In this document: positions 55,524 through 62,617 of the stretch, in pieces
Layout of the letters: every line of letters starts with the position of its first letter
Position numbering within the stretch: position 1 is the stretch's first letter
Source of the DNA: Flavobacteriaceae bacterium
GTDB taxonomy: Bacteria; Bacteroidota; Bacteroidia; Flavobacteriales; Flavobacteriaceae
Assembly (NCBI GenBank): GCA_029238215.1
Contig: JAQWGN010000008.1
Span: 1-64,000 of the forward strand
Direction: 5' to 3'
Length of the DNA stretch: 64,000 nucleotides
Program-made: the position numbers and the translations under genes
Notes under the pieces: model-generated
The model's input: only the letters and a program-made list of their open reading frames with translations
Database searches by the model: none
Told to the model about the DNA's origin: nothing

Positions 55524-56486
55524 ATGGCTAAACTGCTCAAGTTTCTTAAAAAAGCAGCGCCATTGGCTCTGGGTTTTTATTTAATTTATTTTTCGTTCGC
55601 AACTACCACAGAAGAAGATAGAATACAAATTATTTCCGCCATAAAATTAGCAGATTTACGGTTTGTTTTTTTGTCTTTAGCTTTTGGTGCGCTAAGCCAT
55701 TTGTCACGTGCATACCGTTGGAACTATCTCTTACGTCCATTAGGCTATCAACCCACATTTATCATGCGTGTTCTTACCGTAATGATTTCCTATTTTTCTA
55801 ACCTTGGAATACCACGCTCTGGCGAATTACTTCGTGCAACGGCATTGGCAACCTATGCAAAAGTGCCTTTTGAAAAAAGCTTTGGTACCATTGTTACCGA
55901 ACGTATCATAGACCTTCTTTTGTTGTTTAGTTTTATAGGGCTGGGCTTTGTGCTCCAACGCGATTTATTACTCGAACTTATTGGAAGTCCTTCTTTAGGC
56001 AGGCTGTCTATTCTTTGGATACTTCTATTTGCGGTAATCTTTATTGTGTTCATTCGTCAACTCAAACGTTCACAAAAAGCAAGCGCAAAAAAAATTATAA
56101 TCTTCTTTCAAGGGCTATGGCTGGGGATGTTATCGGTGCGTGATATAAAACATAAAGGTGCATTTGTGTTTCACACTCTTTTTATTTGGATCATGTATCT
56201 CATGATGTTTTGGGCAGTAACCTTTGCATTACCTGAAACTAGTGGGCTTTCACTGGCTGCTATCATCCCTGCTTTTGTGGCAGGTGGTTTTGCCATGTCT
56301 GCAACCAATGGAGGCATCGGACTTTATCCTTTAGCCGTTGCAGCTGTGCTACAAGCATTTGACATTACCTATCCTCAAGCGCTTGCTTTTGGTTGGGTCA
56401 TGTGGACTGCACAAACTATAATGGTTGTCGTGTTTGGAAGTTTGTCTTTTATACTTCTTCCTGTTTTGTCCAAAAATATTAGTTAG
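55524..56486 (+). CDS. Flippase-like membrane protein (lysylphosphatidylglycerol synthase TM-region family)
   Basis: A 320-residue inner-membrane protein with about eight helices. It shows the family pattern of the flippase-like part of MprF (UPF0104): SHLSRAYRWNYLLRPLGY, ISYFSNLGIPRSGELLRATAL, TIVTERIIDLLLLFSFIG and the glycine-rich AMSATNGGIGLYPLAVAA. The cytosolic aminoacyl-transfer domain of MprF is absent, so it is not an aminoacyl-lipid synthase. Lipid translocation is a guess from the family. It is five bases after panD and nine before radA, and is probably co-transcribed. Confidence 0.85.
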   Translation: MAKLLKFLKKAAPLALGFYLIYFSFATTTEEDRIQIISAIKLADLRFVFLSLAFGALSHLSRAYRWNYLLRPLGYQPTFIMRVLTVMISYFSNLGIPRSGELLRATALATYAKVPFEKSFGTIVTERIIDLLLLFSFIGLGFVLQRDLLLELIGSPSLGRLSILWILLFAVIFIVFIRQLKRSQKASAKKIIIFFQGLWLGMLSVRDIKHKGAFVFHTLFIWIMYLMMFWAVTFALPETSGLSLAAIIPAFVAGGFAMSATNGGIGLYPLAVAAVLQAFDITYPQALAFGWVMWTAQTIMVVVFGSLSFILLPVLSKNIS

Positions 56487-56495
56487 ATTCGCTTT

Positions 56496-57845
56496 ATGGC
56501 AAAAGTCAAAAAAGCTTTTTTCTGCACCAGTTGTGGAACGCAACACACACAATGGCAAGGGCAATGCAGCAATTGTAAAAGTTGGAACACGCTCCACGAA
56601 GAAGTCTTACAAGCCACAAAACCAAAAGCGTGGCAAGTAGATACTAAAGCTCCTCTAAAAGCAAAACCCATCCGAATTCAAGACATTGCCGTAGACCGAC
56701 TTTCGCGCTTATCGGCTCAAGATCAAGAACTCAACCGCGTATTGGGAGGCGGTATAGTCCCGGGTTCGGTAGTATTGGTAGGAGGCGAGCCTGGAATTGG
56801 AAAATCAACGCTCTTGCTTCAAGTTGCACTTGCTGTAACAGGAAAAGTAGTTTACGTTTCAGGAGAAGAAAGCGAACAACAAATAAAGCTGCGTAGTGCA
56901 CGAGTTACTGAAGAATCGAGCGAATGTTTTGTGTTAACAGAAACCCACACACAGTCTCTCCTTCATCACTTAGGTGCACTAAGCCCGGCCTTAGTAATCA
57001 TTGATTCTATTCAAACGCTTCACTCCGACGTAGTAGACAGTACCGCTGGAAGTGTCTCGCAAATTCGGGCATGTACAGCAGAGCTTTTGCATTTTGCAAA
57101 AAGCACTCAAACACCTGTTTTTTTAGTCGGCCATATTACTAAAGATGGTGCTATTGCAGGACCAAAGATTTTAGAACACATGGTGGACACGGTACTTCAC
57201 TTTGAAGGCGACAGAAATCATGTGTACCGTATTTTACGTGCTCATAAAAACCGTTTTGGCACAACTGCAGAATTGGGAATCTACACCATGGCGCAAGAAG
57301 GGCTTAAGGCAGTTTCTAACCCAAGTGCCTTATTGATTTCTAGCGAAAGCGTAGGGCTGAGTGGACATGCCATAGGTGCTACCGTTGAAGGTATTCGCCC
57401 GATGTTGATCGAAGTCCAAGCATTGGTTAGCTCTGCCGTTTATGGAACGCCACAACGCAGCAGTACAGGTTTTGATAACAAACGACTCAACATGCTTTTG
57501 GCTGTTTTGGAAAAACGTGCTGGTTTCCAGTTGGGCGCAAAAGATGTATTCTTAAACCTTGCTGGTGGTATCCGCTTAGATGATCCCGGATTGGACTTGG
57601 CAATTATGGTAGCAGTATTATCAAGCAGTTTAGATGTTGCTGTTCCTAAAGGCTATACGTTTGCTGCTGAAGTTGGTCTTTCTGGAGAATTGCGTAATGT
57701 GCCCAAAATGGAACAGCGCATGCAAGAAGCGGCCAAACTTGGCTTTGAACGAATGGTTGTTGCAAAAGGCGTTAAAAGTGTACCAAAGGGTCTTGAATTA
57801 ATCCGACTTGCGACAATTCAAGAACTTGTATCGCATTTATTCTAA
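56496..57845 (+). CDS. radA: DNA repair protein RadA
   Basis: RecA-like branch-migration ATPase (449 residues). It has an N-terminal C4 zinc finger (C10, C13, C24, C27), Walker A GGEPGIGKST at 96-105, Walker B VIIDSIQTL, the KNRFG motif and a C-terminal Lon-protease-like domain (about 285-449). It ends in a stop that interlocks with the stop of the convergent aldo/keto reductase gene. No oddities. Confidence 0.96.
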   Translation: MAKVKKAFFCTSCGTQHTQWQGQCSNCKSWNTLHEEVLQATKPKAWQVDTKAPLKAKPIRIQDIAVDRLSRLSAQDQELNRVLGGGIVPGSVVLVGGEPGIGKSTLLLQVALAVTGKVVYVSGEESEQQIKLRSARVTEESSECFVLTETHTQSLLHHLGALSPALVIIDSIQTLHSDVVDSTAGSVSQIRACTAELLHFAKSTQTPVFLVGHITKDGAIAGPKILEHMVDTVLHFEGDRNHVYRILRAHKNRFGTTAELGIYTMAQEGLKAVSNPSALLISSESVGLSGHAIGATVEGIRPMLIEVQALVSSAVYGTPQRSSTGFDNKRLNMLLAVLEKRAGFQLGAKDVFLNLAGGIRLDDPGLDLAIMVAVLSSSLDVAVPKGYTFAAEVGLSGELRNVPKMEQRMQEAAKLGFERMVVAKGVKSVPKGLELIRLATIQELVSHLF

Positions 57846-58879
57846 GGTGCAGGGTTCGGAATACTTTTGTGAACCCCATCTATTTCCGATAATATCTCAG
57901 TAGTTAATGTTACCGATGCCGAGGCTATATTTTCTTGAAGCTGTGTCATCGTAGTTGCTCCAATAATATTGGATGTCACAAATGGACGGTCGGTTACAAA
58001 AGCTAGTGAAAGTTGTGCTAACGATAGGTTGTTTTTTTCAGCAATTTTGGCATACGCTTCTGTAGCGGCTAATGATTCTTGACTGTTGTAGCGCGCCATT
58101 CTCGGGAATAGCTCTAAACGACTGTTCTTCGGAAGATTTCCATTTCTGTATTTTCCAGATAATACACCAAAAGCCATAGGAGAATAGGCCAGTAATCCCA
58201 GTTCTTCTCTGTGTGAAACTTCTGCATTACCTCCTTCAAACGTTCGGTTTAGTAGTGAATACGGATTTTGAATGGTTTTCATCCGTGGCAGGTTTTTATA
58301 CGCTGCCAACGCAAGGCATTTCATAGCGCCCCAAGGCGTTTCGTTTGATAGACCAATGTGTCTAATTTTTCCTTCTTTAATAAATCCGTCGAGAGTTTCT
58401 AGAATCCCTTGAAAATTATCTTCCCATTGTTCTTCATTGTCTGGGGCATAATCGCGTTTTCCAAAAAAATTAGTGGTTCGCTCAGGCCAATGCAACTGAT
58501 ACAAATCAATATAATCTGTTTTGAGTCGAGTAAGACTTCCTTCTATGGCTTCTCGAATACTAGCAGGAGTAAATCCTGAAGTTCGTATATGCGCCGTATA
58601 TGCGCCAGGGCCAGCTATTTTTGTAGCAAGCACTACCTTATCTCTCTTGTTATTTTGAGTAAACCATTTGCCAATAATCCGTTCTGTTTCGGCATAGGTT
58701 TCAGCATTGGCCGGAACAGGATAAAGCTCAGCGGTGTCAAAAAAATTAACGCCTTGCTCCAACGCATAATCCATTTGTTCAAAGCCCTCTTGTTGGGTAT
58801 TCTGATTTCCCCAGGTCATGGTGCCTAGGCATATTTTACTTACCCGAATATCGGTCTTAGGAATCGAAGTATATTTCAT
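57842..58879 (-). CDS. tas: NADP(H)-dependent aldo/keto reductase (Tas-like)
   Basis: TIM-barrel oxidoreductase (345 residues) closest in pattern to E. coli Tas: KICLGTMTWGNQNTQQEGFE, NFFDTAELYPVPANAETYAE and DLYQLHWPERTTNFFG. Further matches are the IQNPYSLLNRTFEGG segment and the C-terminal FVTSNIIGATTMTQLQ. The catalytic Asp, Tyr, Lys (in VVLATKI) and His (in QLHW) are all present. Its natural substrate is unknown. It starts one base after the xthA stop, so both form an operon. Confidence 0.92.
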   Translation of the reverse strand: MKYTSIPKTDIRVSKICLGTMTWGNQNTQQEGFEQMDYALEQGVNFFDTAELYPVPANAETYAETERIIGKWFTQNNKRDKVVLATKIAGPGAYTAHIRTSGFTPASIREAIEGSLTRLKTDYIDLYQLHWPERTTNFFGKRDYAPDNEEQWEDNFQGILETLDGFIKEGKIRHIGLSNETPWGAMKCLALAAYKNLPRMKTIQNPYSLLNRTFEGGNAEVSHREELGLLAYSPMAFGVLSGKYRNGNLPKNSRLELFPRMARYNSQESLAATEAYAKIAEKNNLSLAQLSLAFVTDRPFVTSNIIGATTMTQLQENIASASVTLTTEILSEIDGVHKSIPNPAP

Positions 58880-58880
58880 T

Positions 58881-59645
58881 TTATATATCTAATGTTACAC
58901 CAACCGGACAGTGATCCGAGTGGTTAGCTTGAGGTAAGATATAGGCGCGAGAAATGGAGTTTTTTAGTGGTTCGCTTACCATAGCATAATCTATCCGCCA
59001 ACCCTTATTGTTGGCGCGTGAATTAGCGCGATAACTCCACCAACTGTATTGATGTGGCTCGTTATTTAAATGACGAAAGGAGTCGATAAAACCACTGCCA
59101 ATAAATCCATCAAGCCATGTACGTTCCTCGGGGAGAAAACCCGAAACCTTAGCGTTTCGAACGGGATCATGAATGTCTATAGCTTCATGACATATGTTGT
59201 AATCTCCACAAATAACAAGGTTAGGAATGTCTTTTTTAAGGGCATTTACGTAGTCCCTAAAATCATCCATGTAGGTAAACTTATACGCCAGTCTATCAGG
59301 ATTAGTTCCTGAAGGGAGGTACAAACTCATCACTGAAACCGTATCAAAATCCACACGAATATTACGTCCTTCAAAGTCCATATAGTCTATTCCTGTACCG
59401 TATGCTACATGCTTAGGTTGTTCCTTGCACAAGATGGCAACAGAGCTGTAGCCTTTTTTTTGAGCAGAAAACCAATAGTGATACGGGTATCCTGCTTGCT
59501 CAAAAACGCTTAAATCGAGTTGATCAGGGTGCGCTTTTGTTTCCTGTAAACATATAACATCTGGAGAAGCTGCTTGCAACCAGTCTAAAAATCCTTTTTT
59601 AAGAACAGCGCGAATGCCATTAACGTTGTATGAAATGATATTCAT
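58881..59645 (-). CDS. xthA: Exodeoxyribonuclease III
   Basis: AP endonuclease and 3' exonuclease in base-excision repair (254 residues). The EEP-family motifs are intact: ISYNVNGIRAVLKKG at the start, ICLQETKAHP (metal-binding Glu), YLPSGTN, VICGDYNICHEAIDIHDP and a final ANHSDHCPVGV with the catalytic Asp-His. Its -7 box TACTTTTG is five bases from the ATG, so the mRNA is probably leaderless. Operon with tas. Confidence 0.96.
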   Translation of the reverse strand: MNIISYNVNGIRAVLKKGFLDWLQAASPDVICLQETKAHPDQLDLSVFEQAGYPYHYWFSAQKKGYSSVAILCKEQPKHVAYGTGIDYMDFEGRNIRVDFDTVSVMSLYLPSGTNPDRLAYKFTYMDDFRDYVNALKKDIPNLVICGDYNICHEAIDIHDPVRNAKVSGFLPEERTWLDGFIGSGFIDSFRHLNNEPHQYSWWSYRANSRANNKGWRIDYAMVSEPLKNSISRAYILPQANHSDHCPVGVTLDI

Positions 59646-59650
59646 TAAAG

Positions 59651-59658
59651 CAAAAGTA
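59651..59658 (-). promoter_or_regulatory. -7 box of xthA-tas, five bases from the ATG
   Basis: TACTTTTG on the minus strand, exact match to TAnnTTTG, with five bases before the xthA ATG at 59645. Divergent from the promoter at 59681-59688. Confidence 0.6.
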
Positions 59659-59680
59659 CAAACTAAAACCAGAAATTACT

Positions 59681-59688
59681 TATTTTTG
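59681..59688 (+). promoter_or_regulatory. -7 box of the beta-barrel-like gene
   Basis: TATTTTTG, exact match to TAnnTTTG, 22 bases before the ATG at 59711. It points away from the xthA promoter 22 bases to the left. Confidence 0.6.
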
Positions 59689-59710
59689 AAAGAACTAAAT
59701 CCCCAAACCA

Positions 59711-60304
59711 ATGAAACAGTTCTTATTATATTTTTTCATTCTTTTTCTCTTTTTAGGAGTTTATGCTCAAGAAGAAACCTACGACGAAGAAGTCACTAAA
59801 GTTGAAATTGTAAAAGATTCCTCTTTCGACTATGCCGACTCTTATGGTTCACACGAAATTCGTCTAAACGCCCTTGACCTTGTTGTTCATCCAGCAATTC
59901 ACATATACTATGAACGTATTGTAGATTCCTCAAACGGGTATGGGGTTTCGGTATTTGCTAATTTTGGAGATAACGAGGCTACCTATCAAAATTTTGCTGT
60001 TACCCCCTATTACCGCTTTTATTTCTTAAATCGAAAAGACTTTGGTGCCAGCGGCCTTTTTATTGAGGTCTTTAGCTCTTTTGCGTCAGTAAATTTTGAT
60101 GAATATTATTACAATAACTCTGAAAGATCAGATGATGAATTCCAATTTTCCATGGGAGTTGGTATAGGCAAGAAATGGGTGAACCGTAACGGTTTTTCAT
60201 TTGAAGTCTCTGCGGGATTTGGGCGTTATTTTACCAAAAGTGATTCAGGATATGAGCCCGAGGGCCATGGAAGAATCGGGTTAGCAATTGGAAAGCGTTT
60301 TTAA
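59711..60304 (+). CDS. Secreted outer-membrane beta-barrel-like protein, function unknown
   Basis: A 197-residue exported protein. A signal peptide (MKQFLLYFFILFLFLGVYAQ, 1-20) is followed by an acidic stretch and then alternating beta strands: EIRLNALDLVVHPAIHIYYE, FAVTPYYRFYF, FSMGVGIGKKWVNRNGFSFE. It ends on GRIGLAIGKRF with a C-terminal aromatic residue, as barrel proteins do. The plan resembles DUF3575-type small outer-membrane proteins but I cannot assign the family firmly. Its stop interlocks with that of glyS. Confidence 0.7.
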   Translation: MKQFLLYFFILFLFLGVYAQEETYDEEVTKVEIVKDSSFDYADSYGSHEIRLNALDLVVHPAIHIYYERIVDSSNGYGVSVFANFGDNEATYQNFAVTPYYRFYFLNRKDFGASGLFIEVFSSFASVNFDEYYYNNSERSDDEFQFSMGVGIGKKWVNRNGFSFEVSAGFGRYFTKSDSGYEPEGHGRIGLAIGKRF

Positions 60305-61842
60305 ACAGCATCTGTTAGCCATGTCTTAAACGACACGGCATTGTCAATCTTTTCTTTTGCTTGTGATAAGGATACGCGTTCTTGCTCCATAGTATCTCGA
60401 TGACGGATGGTAACCGTTTTATCTTCAAGCGTCTGGTGATCAACGGTAATACAAAATGGCGTTCCAAGTGCATCTTGGCGTCTGTATCGACGACCAACAG
60501 CATCTTTTTCATCATAAGTAACTGCCATGTCCCATTTGAGTTCCTCTACAAACTCTTTCGCGATATCGGGAAGTCCGTCTTTTTTTACCAATGGCAATAC
60601 AGCAACTTTAGTAGGAGCCACTACGGCAGGCAAACGCAATACGGTACGGCTAGATCCATCTTCAAGAGTTTCTTCTTGCAATGCATGCGAAAATACCGCC
60701 AAAAACAATCGATCTAAGCCAATGGAAGTTTCCAAAACATAAGGCACATAATTTTCTTGACGTTCTGTGTCAAAATATTGTAATTTTTTACCCGAAAATT
60801 TTTCGTGACTGCTTAGGTCGAAGTCTGTCCGTGAATGAATCCCTTCAAGTTCTTTAAATCCAAAAGGAAAACGAAACTCAATATCGCAGGCAGCATCAGC
60901 ATAATGGGCGAGTTTTTCGTGATCGTGAAAGCGGTAATTATCAGCGCCCAAGCCTAAAGAGTGGTGCCATTTTAATCGAGTTTTTTTCCAGTGTGCATAC
61001 CATTCTTTTTGGGTTCCAGGAGGAATAAAAAACTGCATCTCCATCTGCTCAAACTCACGCATCCGAAATATAAACTGACGGGCTACAATCTCGTTGCGAA
61101 AAGCTTTCCCAGTTTGAGCAATACCAAAAGGCAGCTTCATCCGTCCAGTTTTTTGAACGTTTGAGAAGTTAACAAAAATACCTTGTGCGGTTTCTGGACG
61201 TAAATAAAGCTCGGTTGCGCTTTCGGCAGAAGCCCCTAGTTTGGTTCCAAACATTAAGTTAAACTGCTTGACTTCTGTCCAGTTTCTAGATCCAGAAAGC
61301 GGGCAGGCGATTTCCAATTCTTCAATTAAAGCTTTTACATCAGTTAAGTCTTCTTTTTCAAGCGACTTACCCAAGCGTTTTAATATAGCATCGCCTTTTT
61401 CTTTATGGCCAAGCACACGAGGGTTGGTGGTCAAAAATTGTCCTTTGTCAAAGGAATCGCCAAAGCGTTTGGCTGCTTTTTTTACCTCTTTTTCAATTTT
61501 AGCATCTAGTTTCCCTACATAGTCCTCTACCAATACATCGGCACGGTAACGCTTTTTAGAATCTTTATTATCTATTAGCGGATCGTTAAACGCATCGACG
61601 TGACCCGACGCTTTCCAAGTCGTAGGATGCATCAAAATAGCTGCATCTAATCCAACAATATTTTCATTGAGTTGCACCATTGCTTTCCACCAATAATCTC
61701 GAAGGTTCTTTTTAAGTGCCACTCCTTGCTGACCATAGTCATAAACGGCACTTAAACCATCGTAAATTTCACTTGAAGGAAAAACAAACCCATACTCTTT
61801 GGCATGGGATAAAACTTTTTTAAACAACTCTTGATCTGCCAT
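60301..61842 (-). CDS. glyS: Glycine--tRNA ligase (homodimeric type)
   Basis: Class II synthetase of the single-chain type (513 residues). The start MADQELFKKVLSHAKEYGFV leads into the PSSEIYDGLSAVYDYGQQG motif. Motif 2 is IAQTGKAFRNEIVARQFIFR and motif 3 includes LETSIGLDRLFLAVF. The C-terminal anticodon-binding domain has VAVLPLVKKDGLPDIAKEF. The frame opens 79 codons earlier, antisense to comF, and is rejected; the ATG at 61842 matches the family and lies four bases after a -7 box. Confidence 0.96.
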   Translation of the reverse strand: MADQELFKKVLSHAKEYGFVFPSSEIYDGLSAVYDYGQQGVALKKNLRDYWWKAMVQLNENIVGLDAAILMHPTTWKASGHVDAFNDPLIDNKDSKKRYRADVLVEDYVGKLDAKIEKEVKKAAKRFGDSFDKGQFLTTNPRVLGHKEKGDAILKRLGKSLEKEDLTDVKALIEELEIACPLSGSRNWTEVKQFNLMFGTKLGASAESATELYLRPETAQGIFVNFSNVQKTGRMKLPFGIAQTGKAFRNEIVARQFIFRMREFEQMEMQFFIPPGTQKEWYAHWKKTRLKWHHSLGLGADNYRFHDHEKLAHYADAACDIEFRFPFGFKELEGIHSRTDFDLSSHEKFSGKKLQYFDTERQENYVPYVLETSIGLDRLFLAVFSHALQEETLEDGSSRTVLRLPAVVAPTKVAVLPLVKKDGLPDIAKEFVEELKWDMAVTYDEKDAVGRRYRRQDALGTPFCITVDHQTLEDKTVTIRHRDTMEQERVSLSQAKEKIDNAVSFKTWLTDAV

Positions 61843-61846
61843 GTGG

Positions 61847-61854
61847 CAAAAATA
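61847..61854 (-). promoter_or_regulatory. -7 box of glyS, four bases from the ATG
   Basis: TATTTTTG on the minus strand, exact match to TAnnTTTG, with only four bases before the glyS ATG at 61842. It predicts a leaderless mRNA. Confidence 0.6.
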
Positions 61855-61903
61855 GGATAAGTTTCGTAATTTATAAGACCCTAATTTTCTTGCGACACCT
61901 TCT

Positions 61904-62590
61904 ATGCTAAAGGATTTATTACAGGTTTGGTTTCCACAATGTTGTTTGAATTGTGGCAATGTGCTTCCTAAAGCACTGCAATGGCTCTGCCTTAGTTGTA
62001 AATCGAAACTGCCCAGAACATATTTTGAACAAGGGGTCACAAATCCATTAGAACGCTCGCTTTTAGAAGCCTTCCCCATAACAAGTGCATATGCGCCTTA
62101 TTATTTTCAACAACAATCTCCCATACAGCCGTTAATCCATGCGTTAAAATATCAGGGCAAAAAAGATGTTGCAACTTGGGTAGCTCAACAATCAACTTCA
62201 TTTATTCCAAAAACACATCCCATTTATACTTGTGAAGCGGTAATTCCAGTGCCTTTGCACGCTGCACGTGAACGAAAACGAGGATATAATCAAGTAAAGC
62301 TATTTGGGCAATTTCTGGCAAAACACTTGGGAATACCATACCTTGATTCAGTACTTTATAGAAAAAGACAAACCAAAACACTTGTTCAAATGTCACATGA
62401 AGCACGTTGGAATGAAGTTAAAGACGCCTTTGAAGTTCGTGGTAAACATTGTTTTACCCATATTTTAATCGTTGACGATGTTATAACTACTGGGGCAACG
62501 CTAACCGCATGTGGGCACACCTTATTAAAACATGTTTCAAAAGAAATTTCGATCTCGGGAATGGCTTATACGCAAGACATCCTTCCGTAA
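61904..62590 (+). CDS. comF: ComF-family phosphoribosyltransferase-like protein
   Basis: A 228-residue ComF/GntX-type protein. The N-terminal zinc-finger-like part has FPQCCLNCGNVL and WLCLSCKSKLP (four Cys). The type I PRTase fold follows, with PVPLHAARERKRGYNQVKLF and the PRPP-binding ILIVDDVITTGATLTACG. ComF proteins are linked to DNA uptake in competent bacteria, but in many species the role is unclear. Divergent from glyS with a 61-base spacer. Followed 27 bases on by a lipoprotein gene. Confidence 0.92.
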   Translation: MLKDLLQVWFPQCCLNCGNVLPKALQWLCLSCKSKLPRTYFEQGVTNPLERSLLEAFPITSAYAPYYFQQQSPIQPLIHALKYQGKKDVATWVAQQSTSFIPKTHPIYTCEAVIPVPLHAARERKRGYNQVKLFGQFLAKHLGIPYLDSVLYRKRQTKTLVQMSHEARWNEVKDAFEVRGKHCFTHILIVDDVITTGATLTACGHTLLKHVSKEISISGMAYTQDILP

Positions 62591-62617
62591 GCGAGAAAAT
62601 AATCGTTATTTTGTGTA

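Noticed and set aside
61843-62079. 79-codon extension of glyS
   Set aside because: It runs antisense to comF and starts upstream of the clear -7 box; glycyl-tRNA synthetases begin at 61842.
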